From positions 1 to 25,768 of the forward strand of contig CAKSIU010000010.1 in the NCBI GenBank assembly GCA_934463265.1: DNA of 25,768 bases, given 5' to 3'. Position 1 is the first letter of the stretch. Every line of letters starts with the position of its first letter. Below, piece after piece: positions 13,427 to 21,616 of this stretch. A program made the translations under genes and the position numbers. The notes beneath the pieces are model-generated. The model searched no databases. It worked only from the letters and a program-made list of their open reading frames with translations, and was not told where the DNA came from. The stretch is from an uncultured Eubacteriales bacterium. GTDB lineage: Bacteria; Bacillota; Clostridia; Oscillospirales; Acutalibacteraceae.

Positions 13427-15043
13427 ATGGTAAAAAAGGTTTTTTCTGTACTTTTCTGCATTTTGATTATATTTATTAATCTTTCCGGCTGCAAAAAAAG
13501 CAAAGATGCGCCTGAAAATCAAACTATAAAGTATAATCTCGACAACGAGCCTCGTACGCTTGACCCGCAGGTTTGTAATGACCCTTCTTCCAATACCGTT
13601 ATAATGAACATTTTTGAAGGTTTAATTCGGCTTGATAAAAAGGAAAAAATAATTCCAGGAGTCGCATACTCGTGGGAAATTTCCGACGATAAATTAACAT
13701 ACACTTTTCATCTGAGAGAAAATGCTGCTTGGTCCGATAAAGAAAAAACTCCAGTAACTGCCGAGGACTTTGTTTTCGGATTGCAGCGCGCTCTCGACAA
13801 CTATACAAAATCTCCCAAAGCTAACACGCTTTACTGCATAAAAAATGCCAGAAAAATAAATATCGACGGCGCAAACACAGATTTATTAGGTGTAAAAGCT
13901 AAAGACGCTCACACTTTAGTTATCGAATTAGAATATCCCATGGAAAATTTTCTCTCGCTGTTGGCAACTCCTCCAACAATGCCGTGCAACAGAGCTTTTT
14001 TTGAAAAAACTAACGGCCAGTACGGGTTGGAATCTTCCACTATTATGGGAAACGGCGCATTCAAAGTGAAAACTCGATATGGCTGGGACCATTACAATAC
14101 TTTAAACTTAGTTACTAATGAAAATTACTGCGGACAAAATGTTCCTGTTCCCGCCGGAATTGCTTTTACCATAGGAAAAGACACTTCTGACACAGTAAAT
14201 TTAATTAGTAACGCCACAATCGATGCCGCTTTATTGCCGTCCGAAGAACAGATAAACGCTGCTAAAAGTAAAAAACTGCCATTGACTTCGTTTAAAGATA
14301 CTCTATGGGCATTGGCATTTAACACTCAAGATGCGCTTTTTTCTAATCTCGATATTCGTCGCGGATTTCTGACTGCATTAAACAGAGAACATATATTATC
14401 TTCTATTCCTGAAAACTTCGAGGTCATAGACGATATTGTGCTTAACGGACTTACCGTAAATGGACAAAATTTTAGAGATTTTGCTGGGAAAAGTTTGTAT
14501 CTAAAAGCAGATTCTAATGCGAAAAATTACCTGGAAGCCGGAATAAATCAATTAAATTTAAAAGCATTGCCTAAAGTTACAATTCTATGTCCCGACACCC
14601 CTGCAATTAAAACTATTATCAGCAATATGATTGAATCTTTAAATGCGAATCTCGGGTATTATTTCAACATGGAGCCGCTCTCCGAAAGTAATTTAAAATC
14701 TCGTGTAGCTTCTGCAAATTATCAAGTCGCATTTTTGCCGGTTTCTGCCGAAAGCCAATTCGCCCTCGATTTTCTAAGCATTTTTAAATCCGATAACAAC
14801 AAAAATATTGCAAATCTAAACAGCCCTGATTTCGATAAGATTTTAAACAATGCGCTTTCTTCTAAGCCTCAAGACTCTATGAATTACCTTATTGCTGCGG
14901 AAAAATACCTCAATGACAACGCAATTTTTTATCCCATGCTAGTTCAAAACAGATTCTTTGCACATTCGAATAAAGTCTCAAATTTAATTTTTCACAACTA
15001 CAATCAGGGAATAGATTTCTTCTCCGCCACAAAGGTTAAATAA
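13427..15043 (+). CDS. Peptide ABC transporter substrate-binding lipoprotein (OppA/family 5)
   Basis: This 538-residue protein is a family 5 extracellular solute-binding protein. It has a lipoprotein signal (residues 1-21, lipobox LSGC with Cys22), then DNEPRTLDPQVCNDPSSNTVIMNIFEGLIRLDKK, SWEISDDKLTYTFHLRENAAWSDKEKTPVTAEDFVFGLQRALD and a late NPx-type lobe, all typical of OppA/DppA proteins that capture peptides outside the membrane. ATG 13427 follows AAAGGTG. No permease or ATPase gene is adjacent, so it is an orphan that must use a transporter encoded elsewhere, or has a sensing role. A shared bidirectional terminator lies eight bases after the stop. Substrate cannot be told from sequence. 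Confidence 0.93.
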   Translation: MVKKVFSVLFCILIIFINLSGCKKSKDAPENQTIKYNLDNEPRTLDPQVCNDPSSNTVIMNIFEGLIRLDKKEKIIPGVAYSWEISDDKLTYTFHLRENAAWSDKEKTPVTAEDFVFGLQRALDNYTKSPKANTLYCIKNARKINIDGANTDLLGVKAKDAHTLVIELEYPMENFLSLLATPPTMPCNRAFFEKTNGQYGLESSTIMGNGAFKVKTRYGWDHYNTLNLVTNENYCGQNVPVPAGIAFTIGKDTSDTVNLISNATIDAALLPSEEQINAAKSKKLPLTSFKDTLWALAFNTQDALFSNLDIRRGFLTALNREHILSSIPENFEVIDDIVLNGLTVNGQNFRDFAGKSLYLKADSNAKNYLEAGINQLNLKALPKVTILCPDTPAIKTIISNMIESLNANLGYYFNMEPLSESNLKSRVASANYQVAFLPVSAESQFALDFLSIFKSDNNKNIANLNSPDFDKILNNALSSKPQDSMNYLIAAEKYLNDNAIFYPMLVQNRFFAHSNKVSNLIFHNYNQGIDFFSATKVK

Positions 15044-15051
15044 TGCAAAAA

Positions 15052-15086
15052 GGCGCCGCGCGGTATAGTGCGGCGCCCCTATTATA
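15052..15086. terminator. Bidirectional terminator, copy 1 of a shared sequence
   Basis: An 8-bp GC stem, GGCGCCGC with GCGGCGCC, closes the loop GCGGTATAGT. On the minus strand it is followed by TTTTTGC and on the plus strand by CCTATTATAAT. It serves two convergent genes. Stem core and loop are almost the same as those at 24398-24421. Confidence 0.88.
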
Positions 15087-15091
15087 ATGCT

Positions 15092-15736
15092 TTAAAATGA
15101 AAAAAATTTAGAAAACATCAAACTAGAAATCAAGTCAATCACCGATGAAATAAGTATTATTATTGTTATGCAGCCACTTCGAATAAAATACAGCTTTATG
15201 CTTGTACTTATTGCGCCCGTATTGCTATTTGAAAACACTGATGACGAAAAACAATTTGATATTTTCATTGCTTCCCTCGTCATTAAAAGCACCGCTATGG
15301 ACGATATAAATATTCCCGGTAAAAATATCAGCGCGTGGAAACATATTCCTTTTATCCCATACGCAGAATACAAATATCCCTCACATAAGCCTATGCAAAC
15401 GCCTCTTGCAAACGGAATTATTGGCGCCAAAATAAAGCCCCACATAGACAAGCCCATAAAAAACGATATCAGCACAAATATAAATGTCGACGAAATTGAA
15501 GCAATAAATACCTCCAACAATGGCTTGTTTAATCGCTCTTTAAAATCGCTCAGAAACAGCGTATTTACGAATTTTATTATGTTTTCATCCGCCAACTTCA
15601 TTAATATCGCACCAAAAAATATTCCAAATAATAAAAATATCGCCAAAAATACCAGTATTTTATTTTTTTTTATAAAGCCTTTTATGTTTGCCTTTTTAAT
15701 TTTGCACGGATTCCTCTTTAAACTTACTGCTTTCAT
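15092..15736 (-). CDS. SpoIIM-like (DUF95) membrane protein
   Basis: The 214-residue protein has a basic N-terminus (about 1-24) and five or so hydrophobic segments. The stretch FARGVCIGLCEGYLYSAYGIKGICFHALIFLPGIFISSIAVLLMTREAMKIS is the conserved core of stage II sporulation protein M. SpoIIM scaffolds the SpoIID/P peptidoglycan machine that drives engulfment in endospore formers. SpoIIM-like proteins also occur in non-sporulating lineages, so sporulation should not be assumed from this gene alone. I choose ATG 15736 after a GGAGCGAAG site; an earlier ATG at 15769 has none. It stands alone, ending at the shared terminator. Confidence 0.75.
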   Translation of the reverse strand: MKAVSLKRNPCKIKKANIKGFIKKNKILVFLAIFLLFGIFFGAILMKLADENIIKFVNTLFLSDFKERLNKPLLEVFIASISSTFIFVLISFFMGLSMWGFILAPIIPFARGVCIGLCEGYLYSAYGIKGICFHALIFLPGIFISSIAVLLMTREAMKISNCFSSSVFSNSNTGAISTSIKLYFIRSGCITIIILISSVIDLISSLMFSKFFSF

Positions 15737-15795
15737 AAACTTCGCTCCATAATTAATATTTGAAATCAAAATCTATAAAATAGTATGAATAAAAA

Positions 15796-15833
15796 AAGAA
15801 GAATATAACTTTTTGTTATATTCCTCTTAAAAA
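15796..15833 (-). terminator. Terminator of the Cys-rich repeat protein gene
   Basis: On the minus strand a 14-bp stem with one mismatch (arms AAGAGGAATATAAC and GTTATATTCTTCTT, five-base loop) runs into a long T tract. It lies about 90 bases after the stop at 15917. Confidence 0.75.
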
Positions 15834-15916
15834 CACATAATGTTTAAAATTTAACGCCATAAAAAAGCAATCTCATAGAGCAGAAAACTTGTAAAGATTC
15901 GACAGACTATTTCTTC

Positions 15917-16570
15917 TTACGCTCCAGATCCAGTAGTTGCCGACACTTTACAACATCCGCAACATCTACAACAACAGAAATACATCGACACAAACAGCGT
16001 CATCAATGTCGCAACCGAACCAGCTCTAGCAGCTACTTTTGTTTTAGTGTCTGCCTCCTCAAATCGAATTTTACCTTCATCATATTCTTCTGATGTACAA
16101 TCTTTCGTGTAATAATAGGTACTGTTTAACGCTGCTTTTAATGCATCATATTTTTCTGATGTACAATCTTTCGTGTAATAATAGGTACTGTTTAACGCTG
16201 CTTTTAATGCATCATATTTTTCTGAAAACCAACCTTTTCTTGAATCACGCATACTTTTATTCTGCTTTTTAGACTTTGTATATTTATAGATACCAGTTGC
16301 CCCCAAAATAGCTGAACCCAAAGCAATCGATGAAACTGTAGGGTCTACATTAATATTATTCGTTTTTTTGTTATAATTTTTATTTTCTTTTTTATTTTTG
16401 TTAGAATTTTTATTCAATTCTGGCAAACAGTCGCCATTTTTTTCCTGAGATGAAATTTTTCCTTCTGTTATAATTTCATTTTTGGGGTAACCTCCCTCTG
16501 CATCGTAAGCTGAACAAACTTGACCTAAAGACAATGTAATAATCAACAAACCTGAACATATATTTTTCAT
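15917..16570 (-). CDS. Secreted or membrane protein with exact tandem repeats and a Cys cluster
   Basis: The family is not recognised. The 217-residue product has a signal peptide (1-21, cut after VCSA), an Asn/Lys-rich linker (52-73), a first hydrophobic segment (78-96), two identical 22-residue repeats at 116-137 and 138-159 (SEKYDALKAALNSTYYYTKDCT), and a degenerate third start (SEEYDEGK). A second hydrophobic segment at about 183-198 runs into the cluster CCCRCCGCC (199-207). The mature form probably has two membrane segments with the Tyr-rich repeats between them. The start is ATG 16570 after AGGAGG, from the strong promoter at 16600-16628, with its own terminator. It follows the SCIFF maturase but is a separate unit. 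The role of the Cys cluster (metal, disulfides or modification) is unknown. Confidence 0.7.
   Translation of the reverse strand: MKNICSGLLIITLSLGQVCSAYDAEGGYPKNEIITEGKISSQEKNGDCLPELNKNSNKNKKENKNYNKKTNNINVDPTVSSIALGSAILGATGIYKYTKSKKQNKSMRDSRKGWFSEKYDALKAALNSTYYYTKDCTSEKYDALKAALNSTYYYTKDCTSEEYDEGKIRFEEADTKTKVAARAGSVATLMTLFVSMYFCCCRCCGCCKVSATTGSGA
16088..16225. repeat. 66-bp tandem repeat, 2.1 exact copies
   Basis: The sequence matches itself without error at a 66-base offset over 16088-16225, giving two full units plus six bases. It is in frame inside the Cys-rich protein and encodes its repeated 22 residues. Zero divergence at DNA level points to a very recent duplication or active copy-number change. 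Confidence 0.95.
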
Positions 16571-16599
16571 AAAGTCCTCCTATAAATTTATTCATATTT

Positions 16600-16628
16600 A
16601 ATTTAACAAATACAAAACATTTTGTCAA
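16600..16628 (-). promoter_or_regulatory. Promoter of the Cys-rich repeat protein gene
   Basis: On the minus strand a consensus TTGACA lies 17 bases before TAAATT, about 30 bases ahead of the ATG. This gives the gene its own transcription start. Confidence 0.7.
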
Positions 16629-16641
16629 CAATTTAGACAAA

Positions 16642-16681
16642 AAAAAATCAAAAAATTTTTGCACAACTTTTTTGATTTTTT
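16642..16681 (-). terminator. AT-only terminator after the SCIFF maturase
   Basis: A 14-bp stem (AAAAAATCAAAAAA with TTTTTTGATTTTTT, 12-base loop) lies directly after the maturase stop, and the T tract continues on the minus strand. The stem has almost no GC pairs, so efficiency may be modest. Confidence 0.55.
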
Positions 16682-16682
16682 A

Positions 16683-18038
16683 TTACATCGTTGCGGCTTT
16701 TATCATAATGGCACATTCTACACGTTTTTTCTCCAACTCGCAAGAAATTTCGTGAGATTTAGAAATATCCCCTTCGTATTGCCAGCTATTTGCATTGCAT
16801 CCCCCACTACAAAAGAACTTTGCCCAACAATTTTTACATTTTTCTTTTGTATAAATGTTAGTCTTGGCAAATTTTGTTTTTATTTCTTCGTTAAATGAAT
16901 TTTCAACCACATTACCCATTTCCCACTGTTCATTTCCGACAAACTGGTGGCATGGGTAAACGTCTCCATTCGGCGTTACTGCAATATATTCATTTCCGCA
17001 GCTACAGCCTCTAAGTCTTTTTATAGCACATGGTCCTTGGTCTAAGTCTATCATAAAATGGAAAAAATTAAAGCATTTTCCTGATTTTTTTCGTTTTATC
17101 ATTTCTCTTGCTAACGTTTCATATTCTTCAAAAACTCGAGGCAAATCCTCTTTTTTTATAGAATAATCAAGTTTTGTATCAGAAACCACCGGCTCGATTG
17201 AAAGCTGATCAAATCCCAAATCTGACATTTTTATTATGTCTTTCGTAAAATCCAGATTATTTTGTGTAAAAGTTCCTCTCACATAATAGTCTTTATCACC
17301 GCGTTCCGCTACCAATTTCTGATACTTTGGCACAATTACGTCATAAGAACCTCTTCCGTTTGGCGACACTCTAAGCTTATCATTTACTTCCTTACGGCCG
17401 TCAAGTGAAAGCACTACATTCGCCATTTCTCGATTAATAAAATCAATTTTGTCGTCCGTCAATAAGAGTCCATTAGTCGTAATCGTAAATCTAAAATTCT
17501 TGTCATGCTCTTTTTCGATGCTTCTTGCATATTCAACAGTCTTTTTTACAACGTCAAAATTCATTAAAGGCTCTCCGCCGAAAAAATCGACCTCTAAATT
17601 ATGCCTGTTACCGGACTTTTCTATAAGAAAATCTATCGCTTTTTTAGCTGTCTCAAAAGGCATCAATTCTCTGCCTGTGCCAAAATCTCCTTTCGCTGCA
17701 AAACAGTATTCACAACGCAAATTGCAATCGTGAGAAATATTGAGGCACATCGATTTAACCGAAGAATTTACCATCATTGAGGCAAATTTTTCGTACTCGT
17801 CTTTGGTGTATAACTGCCCATTATTATACAACTCATATAGCTCTGAATATGTATCTAAAATGTCACTTTTTTCGTATTTTTCGCTCAATTTTTCAATAAT
17901 GTCAGCGCTAAGATTTTCACTCATATTTTCATCGGTAAAATCTAAAATTTCATATGCCAAGTCGTCTACAACATGCACCGCACCGCTATTCACGTCCAAA
18001 ACAATATTATACCCATTTAATTTATATTTGTGTATCAT
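16683..18038 (-). CDS. scfB: SCIFF peptide maturase, radical SAM/SPASM thioether-forming enzyme
   Basis: This 451-residue enzyme belongs to the SCIFF maturase family, which installs thioether crosslinks in the partner peptide. It begins MIHKYKLNGYNIVLDVNSGAVHVVDDLAYEIL, the RiPP recognition-like start typical of the family. The radical SAM cluster CNLRCEYC has Cys105, Cys109 and Cys112, followed by DFFGGEPLMN and FTITTNGLLL. The C-terminal SPASM region holds PCAIKRLRGCSCGNEY, GDVYPCHQF and CKNCWAKFFCSGGCN, ligands for two further iron-sulfur clusters. I choose ATG 18038 after AGGTGGGAG; GTG 18056 falls inside that site. Its precursor lies 115 bases upstream on the same strand. All required cysteines are present. 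Confidence 0.95.
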   Translation of the reverse strand: MIHKYKLNGYNIVLDVNSGAVHVVDDLAYEILDFTDENMSENLSADIIEKLSEKYEKSDILDTYSELYELYNNGQLYTKDEYEKFASMMVNSSVKSMCLNISHDCNLRCEYCFAAKGDFGTGRELMPFETAKKAIDFLIEKSGNRHNLEVDFFGGEPLMNFDVVKKTVEYARSIEKEHDKNFRFTITTNGLLLTDDKIDFINREMANVVLSLDGRKEVNDKLRVSPNGRGSYDVIVPKYQKLVAERGDKDYYVRGTFTQNNLDFTKDIIKMSDLGFDQLSIEPVVSDTKLDYSIKKEDLPRVFEEYETLAREMIKRKKSGKCFNFFHFMIDLDQGPCAIKRLRGCSCGNEYIAVTPNGDVYPCHQFVGNEQWEMGNVVENSFNEEIKTKFAKTNIYTKEKCKNCWAKFFCSGGCNANSWQYEGDISKSHEISCELEKKRVECAIMIKAATM

Positions 18039-18152
18039 AAATTTATTTGCTCCCACCTAAATTTTAATTTTAACATCTGCAAATCGCAATAAAATATAGA
18101 GGCGGAAAAATTAACTTCCACCCCTAAAATTAAATAAATTCAATAACAAAAC

Positions 18153-18290
18153 TTACTTTTCACACTTTTGGTTAGCAACAGTACAGGAAGTTTTGCATGC
18201 CGATTGACAAGAAGCTTGACATTCTCCGCAACCGCCTTTTGCTGCGCTTTCTTTTAAATTTGCCTTATTTAATGTTTTTATATGTTTCAT
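18153..18290 (-). CDS. scfA: SCIFF precursor peptide (six cysteines in 45 residues)
   Basis: The peptide is exactly 45 residues with six cysteines at positions 21, 24, 28, 32, 36 and 43, the defining pattern of SCIFF. The first 20 residues (MKHIKTLNKANLKESAAKGG) are the leader. The Cys-rich part CGECQASC...C...C is the substrate for thioether formation by ScfB. SCIFF is present in nearly all Clostridia; its final function is not established. ATG 18290 follows a GAGGTG site, and a strong promoter lies just upstream at 18326-18354. Gene order with yajC, tgt and queA matches other Clostridia. Confidence 0.96.
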   Translation of the reverse strand: MKHIKTLNKANLKESAAKGGCGECQASCQSACKTSCTVANQKCEK

Positions 18291-18325
18291 CAAAACACAC
18301 CTCTTTTTCCAATAAACTATCACAG

Positions 18326-18354
18326 ATTATACCATAGTCGACACAAAATTTCAA
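18326..18354 (-). promoter_or_regulatory. scfA: Promoter of the SCIFF genes
   Basis: On the minus strand TTGAAA and TATAAT are separated by exactly 17 bases, in the gap between the TIGR04086 stop and scfA. The peptide-maturase pair can thus be transcribed separately from queA-tgt-yajC. Confidence 0.75.
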
Positions 18355-18356
18355 AT

Positions 18357-18767
18357 TTATTTACGTCTTTTTTTATTTACACCTAAAATTCCGCCAACTG
18401 CGCCAGAAAAAACCATTGTCAATAGTCTAATCAGCGTTATGTATGTAAATTTATCTCTCGAAATGATAAATGCAATAAGTGTAAGCAACACAAACAGTAA
18501 AAATCCGGCAAAAGCCCCGTAAATAAGTCCTTTTGAGCGATAAATTCTAATTGAAATGTATCCCGAAACAAATGCTCCGATAACTGCGCAAATTATTGCT
18601 ATGACTTGTATCATAAACTGCGGAATAGACTTAACTGCTACGAACAAAAACGCGAATAAAAATAAAAATCCTGCACATATCGCAGCGCCAACCGCCACTC
18701 CAAACAATATTGCCTTCAACGCAATGGTAAAATCTGTCTCTTTGGTGCTTGACTTATCATGCTTCAA
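18357..18767 (-). CDS. TIGR04086-family membrane protein
   Basis: The 136-residue protein has four hydrophobic segments (about 16-46, 51-75, 82-104 and 110-130), a basic NKKRRK tail and Gly-rich helices (GVAVGAAICAGF, GAVGGILG). Its size, topology and place between yajC and the SCIFF genes match the TIGR04086 family of clostridial membrane proteins. Function is not known. The start is TTG 18767 after an AGGAGG site. It lies 88 bases downstream of yajC and probably belongs to the queA-tgt-yajC transcript. Confidence 0.8.
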   Translation of the reverse strand: MKHDKSSTKETDFTIALKAILFGVAVGAAICAGFLFLFAFLFVAVKSIPQFMIQVIAIICAVIGAFVSGYISIRIYRSKGLIYGAFAGFLLFVLLTLIAFIISRDKFTYITLIRLLTMVFSGAVGGILGVNKKRRK

Positions 18768-18855
18768 AAAATCATACCTCCTAAATATTGTTTAGTCTTT
18801 AATTTTAAAAGTAAATTTATCTAATCAATATTCAAAAAGATACGTTAATATACAT

Positions 18856-19161
18856 TTATTTTGCCTGATTATTTTCTTTTTGCGTGTTACAAGTTGCAAT
18901 AGCCCATTTTTTTATTTTTATTTTGCTTCTGTCAACGCCTGTTTCGATAATAAAAGACTCATTTTCGTCTTTAATTGCCACTACACGGCCGATTATTCCT
19001 CCAATAGTAGTAATTTCGTCGCCAATTTGAATATTATTTCTCATTTCGTCTTCTTGCTTTTTTCTTTTCGTACTTGGGCGTATCATCAAAAAATACATTC
19101 CCACCAAAATAACCATCATTATTACTATATTCATTATACCTGCTGAACCTTCTGCGCTCAT
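18856..19161 (-). CDS. yajC: Preprotein translocase accessory subunit YajC
   Basis: YajC assists the Sec translocon with SecDF at the membrane. The 101-residue protein has one N-terminal membrane helix (about 9-27, ending MYFLMIRPSTKRKKQEDEM) followed by the cytosolic beta domain NNIQIGDEITTIGGIIGRVVAIKDE, both diagnostic. ATG 19161 follows GGAGGTG. It follows tgt on the same strand, the usual bacterial order queA-tgt-yajC. No secD or secF is downstream here; instead the TIGR04086 gene follows. Confidence 0.96.
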   Translation of the reverse strand: MSAEGSAGIMNIVIMMVILVGMYFLMIRPSTKRKKQEDEMRNNIQIGDEITTIGGIIGRVVAIKDENESFIIETGVDRSKIKIKKWAIATCNTQKENNQAK

Positions 19162-19226
19162 TTTAGCACCTCCAAAAATTTAACATTTAGATTATACCAA
19201 TTTTTATCCTTCGTTGCAAGCAATAT

Positions 19227-20357
19227 TTAAATTCTTTGAGATAAAATCTGTTTAAAATTATTATAAAATACGTCAAATTCATCATTTTCTAGAGCTTCTC
19301 TGATTTTTTCCATTAAAGAATTATAAAAATAAAGATTATGCATTACAGCAAGGCGCATTCCTAACATTTCTCCGCTCTTAAAAAGATGTCTTAGATACGC
19401 TTTTGAAAAATTTTTGCACGTCGGGCAGTCACATTCCGAATCTAGCGGTGAGTCATCCCGTTCATATTTCGCGTTTAGAATATTAACTGTTCCCGACCAT
19501 GTGAATAAATTGCCGTGACGGGCGTTTCTTGCGGGCATTACGCAGTCAAATAAGTCTACGCCACGATAAACCCCTTCTAAAATATTTACAGGTGTTCCTA
19601 CTCCCATTAAATACCGAATTTTGTCTGTCGGCATATGCGGCTCAACTGCTTCTATTGTTGCATACATTTCTTGTGAGGTTTCTCCCACTGCCAGACCGCC
19701 TATCGCATAGCCGTCGAGGTCTAATTCTCTGATTTTTTTCATATGCTCAATTCGTAAATCTGCATACGTACTGCCTTGGTTTATTCCAAAAAGCATTTGT
19801 TTTTTATTTATCGTATCGTCCAATTCATTCAGTCTTTTCAGTTCACTTTCACAGCGTTTAAGCCATCTTACGGTACGCTCACACGAATTTTTCGCGTAGT
19901 TGTATTCCGCCGGATTTTCCACACATTCATCAAAAGCCATCGCGATTGTCGAACCCAGGTTTGACTGTATTTGCATACTTTTTTCCGGTCCCATAAAAAT
20001 TTTTCTGCCGTCGATGTGCGATGAAAAATATACTCCTTCCTCTTTTATTTTTCTCAGCTTTGACAGCGAAAAAACTTGAAATCCGCCACTGTCCGTCAAT
20101 ATTGGACCATTCCACCGCGTAAATTTATGAATTCCTCCGAGTTTTTTCACAACTTCATCTCCAGGTCGCAGATGCAAATGATATGTGTTACAGAGCTGCA
20201 CTTGACATTTCATATTCGCTAAATCAAGTGCGGAAACTGCTCCTTTTATGGCTCCACACGTTGCTACATTCATAAACGCCGGTGTTTGTATCGTTCCATG
20301 CGATGTTACAAATTTTCCTCTGCGGGCTTTTTTTTGAGTTTTTATCAACTTATACAC
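19227..20357 (-). CDS. tgt: tRNA-guanine(34) transglycosylase
   Basis: Tgt exchanges G34 of GUN-anticodon tRNAs for preQ1 in queuosine synthesis. The 376-residue protein has the active residues Asp89 in LTDSGGFQVFSL and nucleophile Asp271 in DLFDCVMPARNARHG, the preQ1-binding YAIGGLAVGE loop, and a zinc site of Cys309, Cys311, Cys314 and His340. Length is typical. The start is GTG 20357 after a GGAG site. It follows queA by 15 bases and precedes yajC. Residues needed for bacterial preQ1 use look normal. Confidence 0.97.
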   Translation of the reverse strand: MYKLIKTQKKARRGKFVTSHGTIQTPAFMNVATCGAIKGAVSALDLANMKCQVQLCNTYHLHLRPGDEVVKKLGGIHKFTRWNGPILTDSGGFQVFSLSKLRKIKEEGVYFSSHIDGRKIFMGPEKSMQIQSNLGSTIAMAFDECVENPAEYNYAKNSCERTVRWLKRCESELKRLNELDDTINKKQMLFGINQGSTYADLRIEHMKKIRELDLDGYAIGGLAVGETSQEMYATIEAVEPHMPTDKIRYLMGVGTPVNILEGVYRGVDLFDCVMPARNARHGNLFTWSGTVNILNAKYERDDSPLDSECDCPTCKNFSKAYLRHLFKSGEMLGMRLAVMHNLYFYNSLMEKIREALENDEFDVFYNNFKQILSQRI

Positions 20358-20372
20358 TAAAAATTTCTCCTT

Positions 20373-21398
20373 TCATCGTATGAACATTGCATCTCCAAAA
20401 CTGAAAAATCTATATCTCTCAACTACTGCTTCTTTGTATGCGTCTAAAGTCTTTTCTCTTCCGGCAAATGCCGATACCAGCATAATCAGTGTACTTTCCG
20501 GCAGATGAAAATTGGTTATGAGCGCGTCAATCACATTAAATTTATAGCCGGGATAAATAAAAATGTCCGTCCAACCATCGCAAGGTGCTATTTTGCCCTC
20601 ATTTTTGAACATCGATTCCAGCGTTCGGCAACTCGTTGTCCCCACGGAAATTACTCTGCCTCCGCGTTTTTTCGTTTCAATTATAAGCTCTGCTGTTTCT
20701 TTTGGAACTTCAAAATGTTCGCTGTGCATTTTGTGTTCCAGTACGTTTTCTACTTTCACCGGACGAAATGTTCCCAACCCCACATGAAGCGTCACAAAAC
20801 CGATTTTTATACCTTTTGACTTTATTTTTTCAAGCAGTTCTTTTGTAAAATGTAATCCCGCCGTTGGCGCCGCCGCTGAACCTAATTCTCGCGAATATAC
20901 CGTTTGATAGCGCTCCTTGTCCTTTAGTTCGTGAGTTATATAATGTGGCAGTGGCATTTGTCCAATTTTATCAAGTGCTGAATAAAAATTGCCTTCGAAC
21001 AAAAATTGAACTATTCTATTTCCATCTGGAGTTACACTCAAAACTTCGCCTTTCATAATTCCGTTTCCGAAAATAAATTTTGCACCCGGTTTAGCTTTTT
21101 TTCCAGGTCCCGCCAAAGTCTCCCATACATTCTCAGACTTTCTATTTAAAAGCAAAAATTCAACCGTTGCCCCTGTATCCTCTTTTACCCCATAAATTCT
21201 CGCCGGCAGCACTCTCGAATCGTTTAAAATTAGGCAATCTCCCGGCATAAGTTCATCTGTTATATCATAAAAATGTTTATGTAATATTTTCCCTGTGCTT
21301 TTATCCAAAATCATTAATCTTGAATGGTCTCTCTTTTCAAGCGGGTCTTGCGCAATTAATTTTTCTGGCAATTCGTAAAAAAAATCTTTCGTCTTCAA
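20373..21398 (-). CDS. queA: S-adenosylmethionine:tRNA ribosyltransferase-isomerase
   Basis: QueA transfers and isomerises ribose from SAM onto preQ1-modified tRNA to give epoxyqueuosine. The 341-residue protein shows KTKDFFYELPEKLIAQDPLEKRDHSRLM, NDSRVLPARIYG, the SAAAPTAGLHFT signature, LHVGLGTFRPV and LITNFHLPESTLIMLVSAFAG, all typical. I choose TTG 21398, eight bases after GGGG, since family members begin at this (M)KTxDF position; ATG 21440 would add a 14-residue extension that contains the ribosome-binding site. It heads the leftward queA-tgt-yajC operon. No clear promoter was found on the minus strand in the 218-base gap shared with asd. Confidence 0.96.
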   Translation of the reverse strand: MKTKDFFYELPEKLIAQDPLEKRDHSRLMILDKSTGKILHKHFYDITDELMPGDCLILNDSRVLPARIYGVKEDTGATVEFLLLNRKSENVWETLAGPGKKAKPGAKFIFGNGIMKGEVLSVTPDGNRIVQFLFEGNFYSALDKIGQMPLPHYITHELKDKERYQTVYSRELGSAAAPTAGLHFTKELLEKIKSKGIKIGFVTLHVGLGTFRPVKVENVLEHKMHSEHFEVPKETAELIIETKKRGGRVISVGTTSCRTLESMFKNEGKIAPCDGWTDIFIYPGYKFNVIDALITNFHLPESTLIMLVSAFAGREKTLDAYKEAVVERYRFFSFGDAMFIR

Positions 21399-21433
21399 AA
21401 TATATTCCCCTTTGACGCCCTTTAAGTTTAAAA

Positions 21434-21462
21434 TTGACACTATATTTGAAAAATGTTATATT
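21434..21462 (+). promoter_or_regulatory. asd: Promoter of asd-dapA-dapB
   Basis: A consensus TTGACA lies 17 bases before TATATT. Transcription would start near 21469, leaving a leader of about 150 bases. I see no lysine riboswitch or T-box in it. A small AAGCT/AGCTT hairpin at 21589-21602 lies just before the start region. Confidence 0.65.
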
Positions 21463-21616
21463 ATTTTTAAAGAATTTTTGTATGTAAATCGAATCATCAA
21501 CAAATTTAATTATATTTTATTGACGTATAGTTTACAACCGATTTTCATCAATTTTATTTTATATTTTTACGAAAGGTAGGCTATTTCTAAGCTTTTTAGC
21601 TTCTGAAAAGTTTTTT

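Noticed and set aside
15168..15752. Long plus-strand frame of 194 codons
   Set aside because: It is antisense to the SpoIIM-like gene and has no ribosome site or recognisable motif.
16088..16225. Tandem repeat taken as a CRISPR-like array
   Set aside because: The units are contiguous with no spacers and are in frame inside a protein gene.
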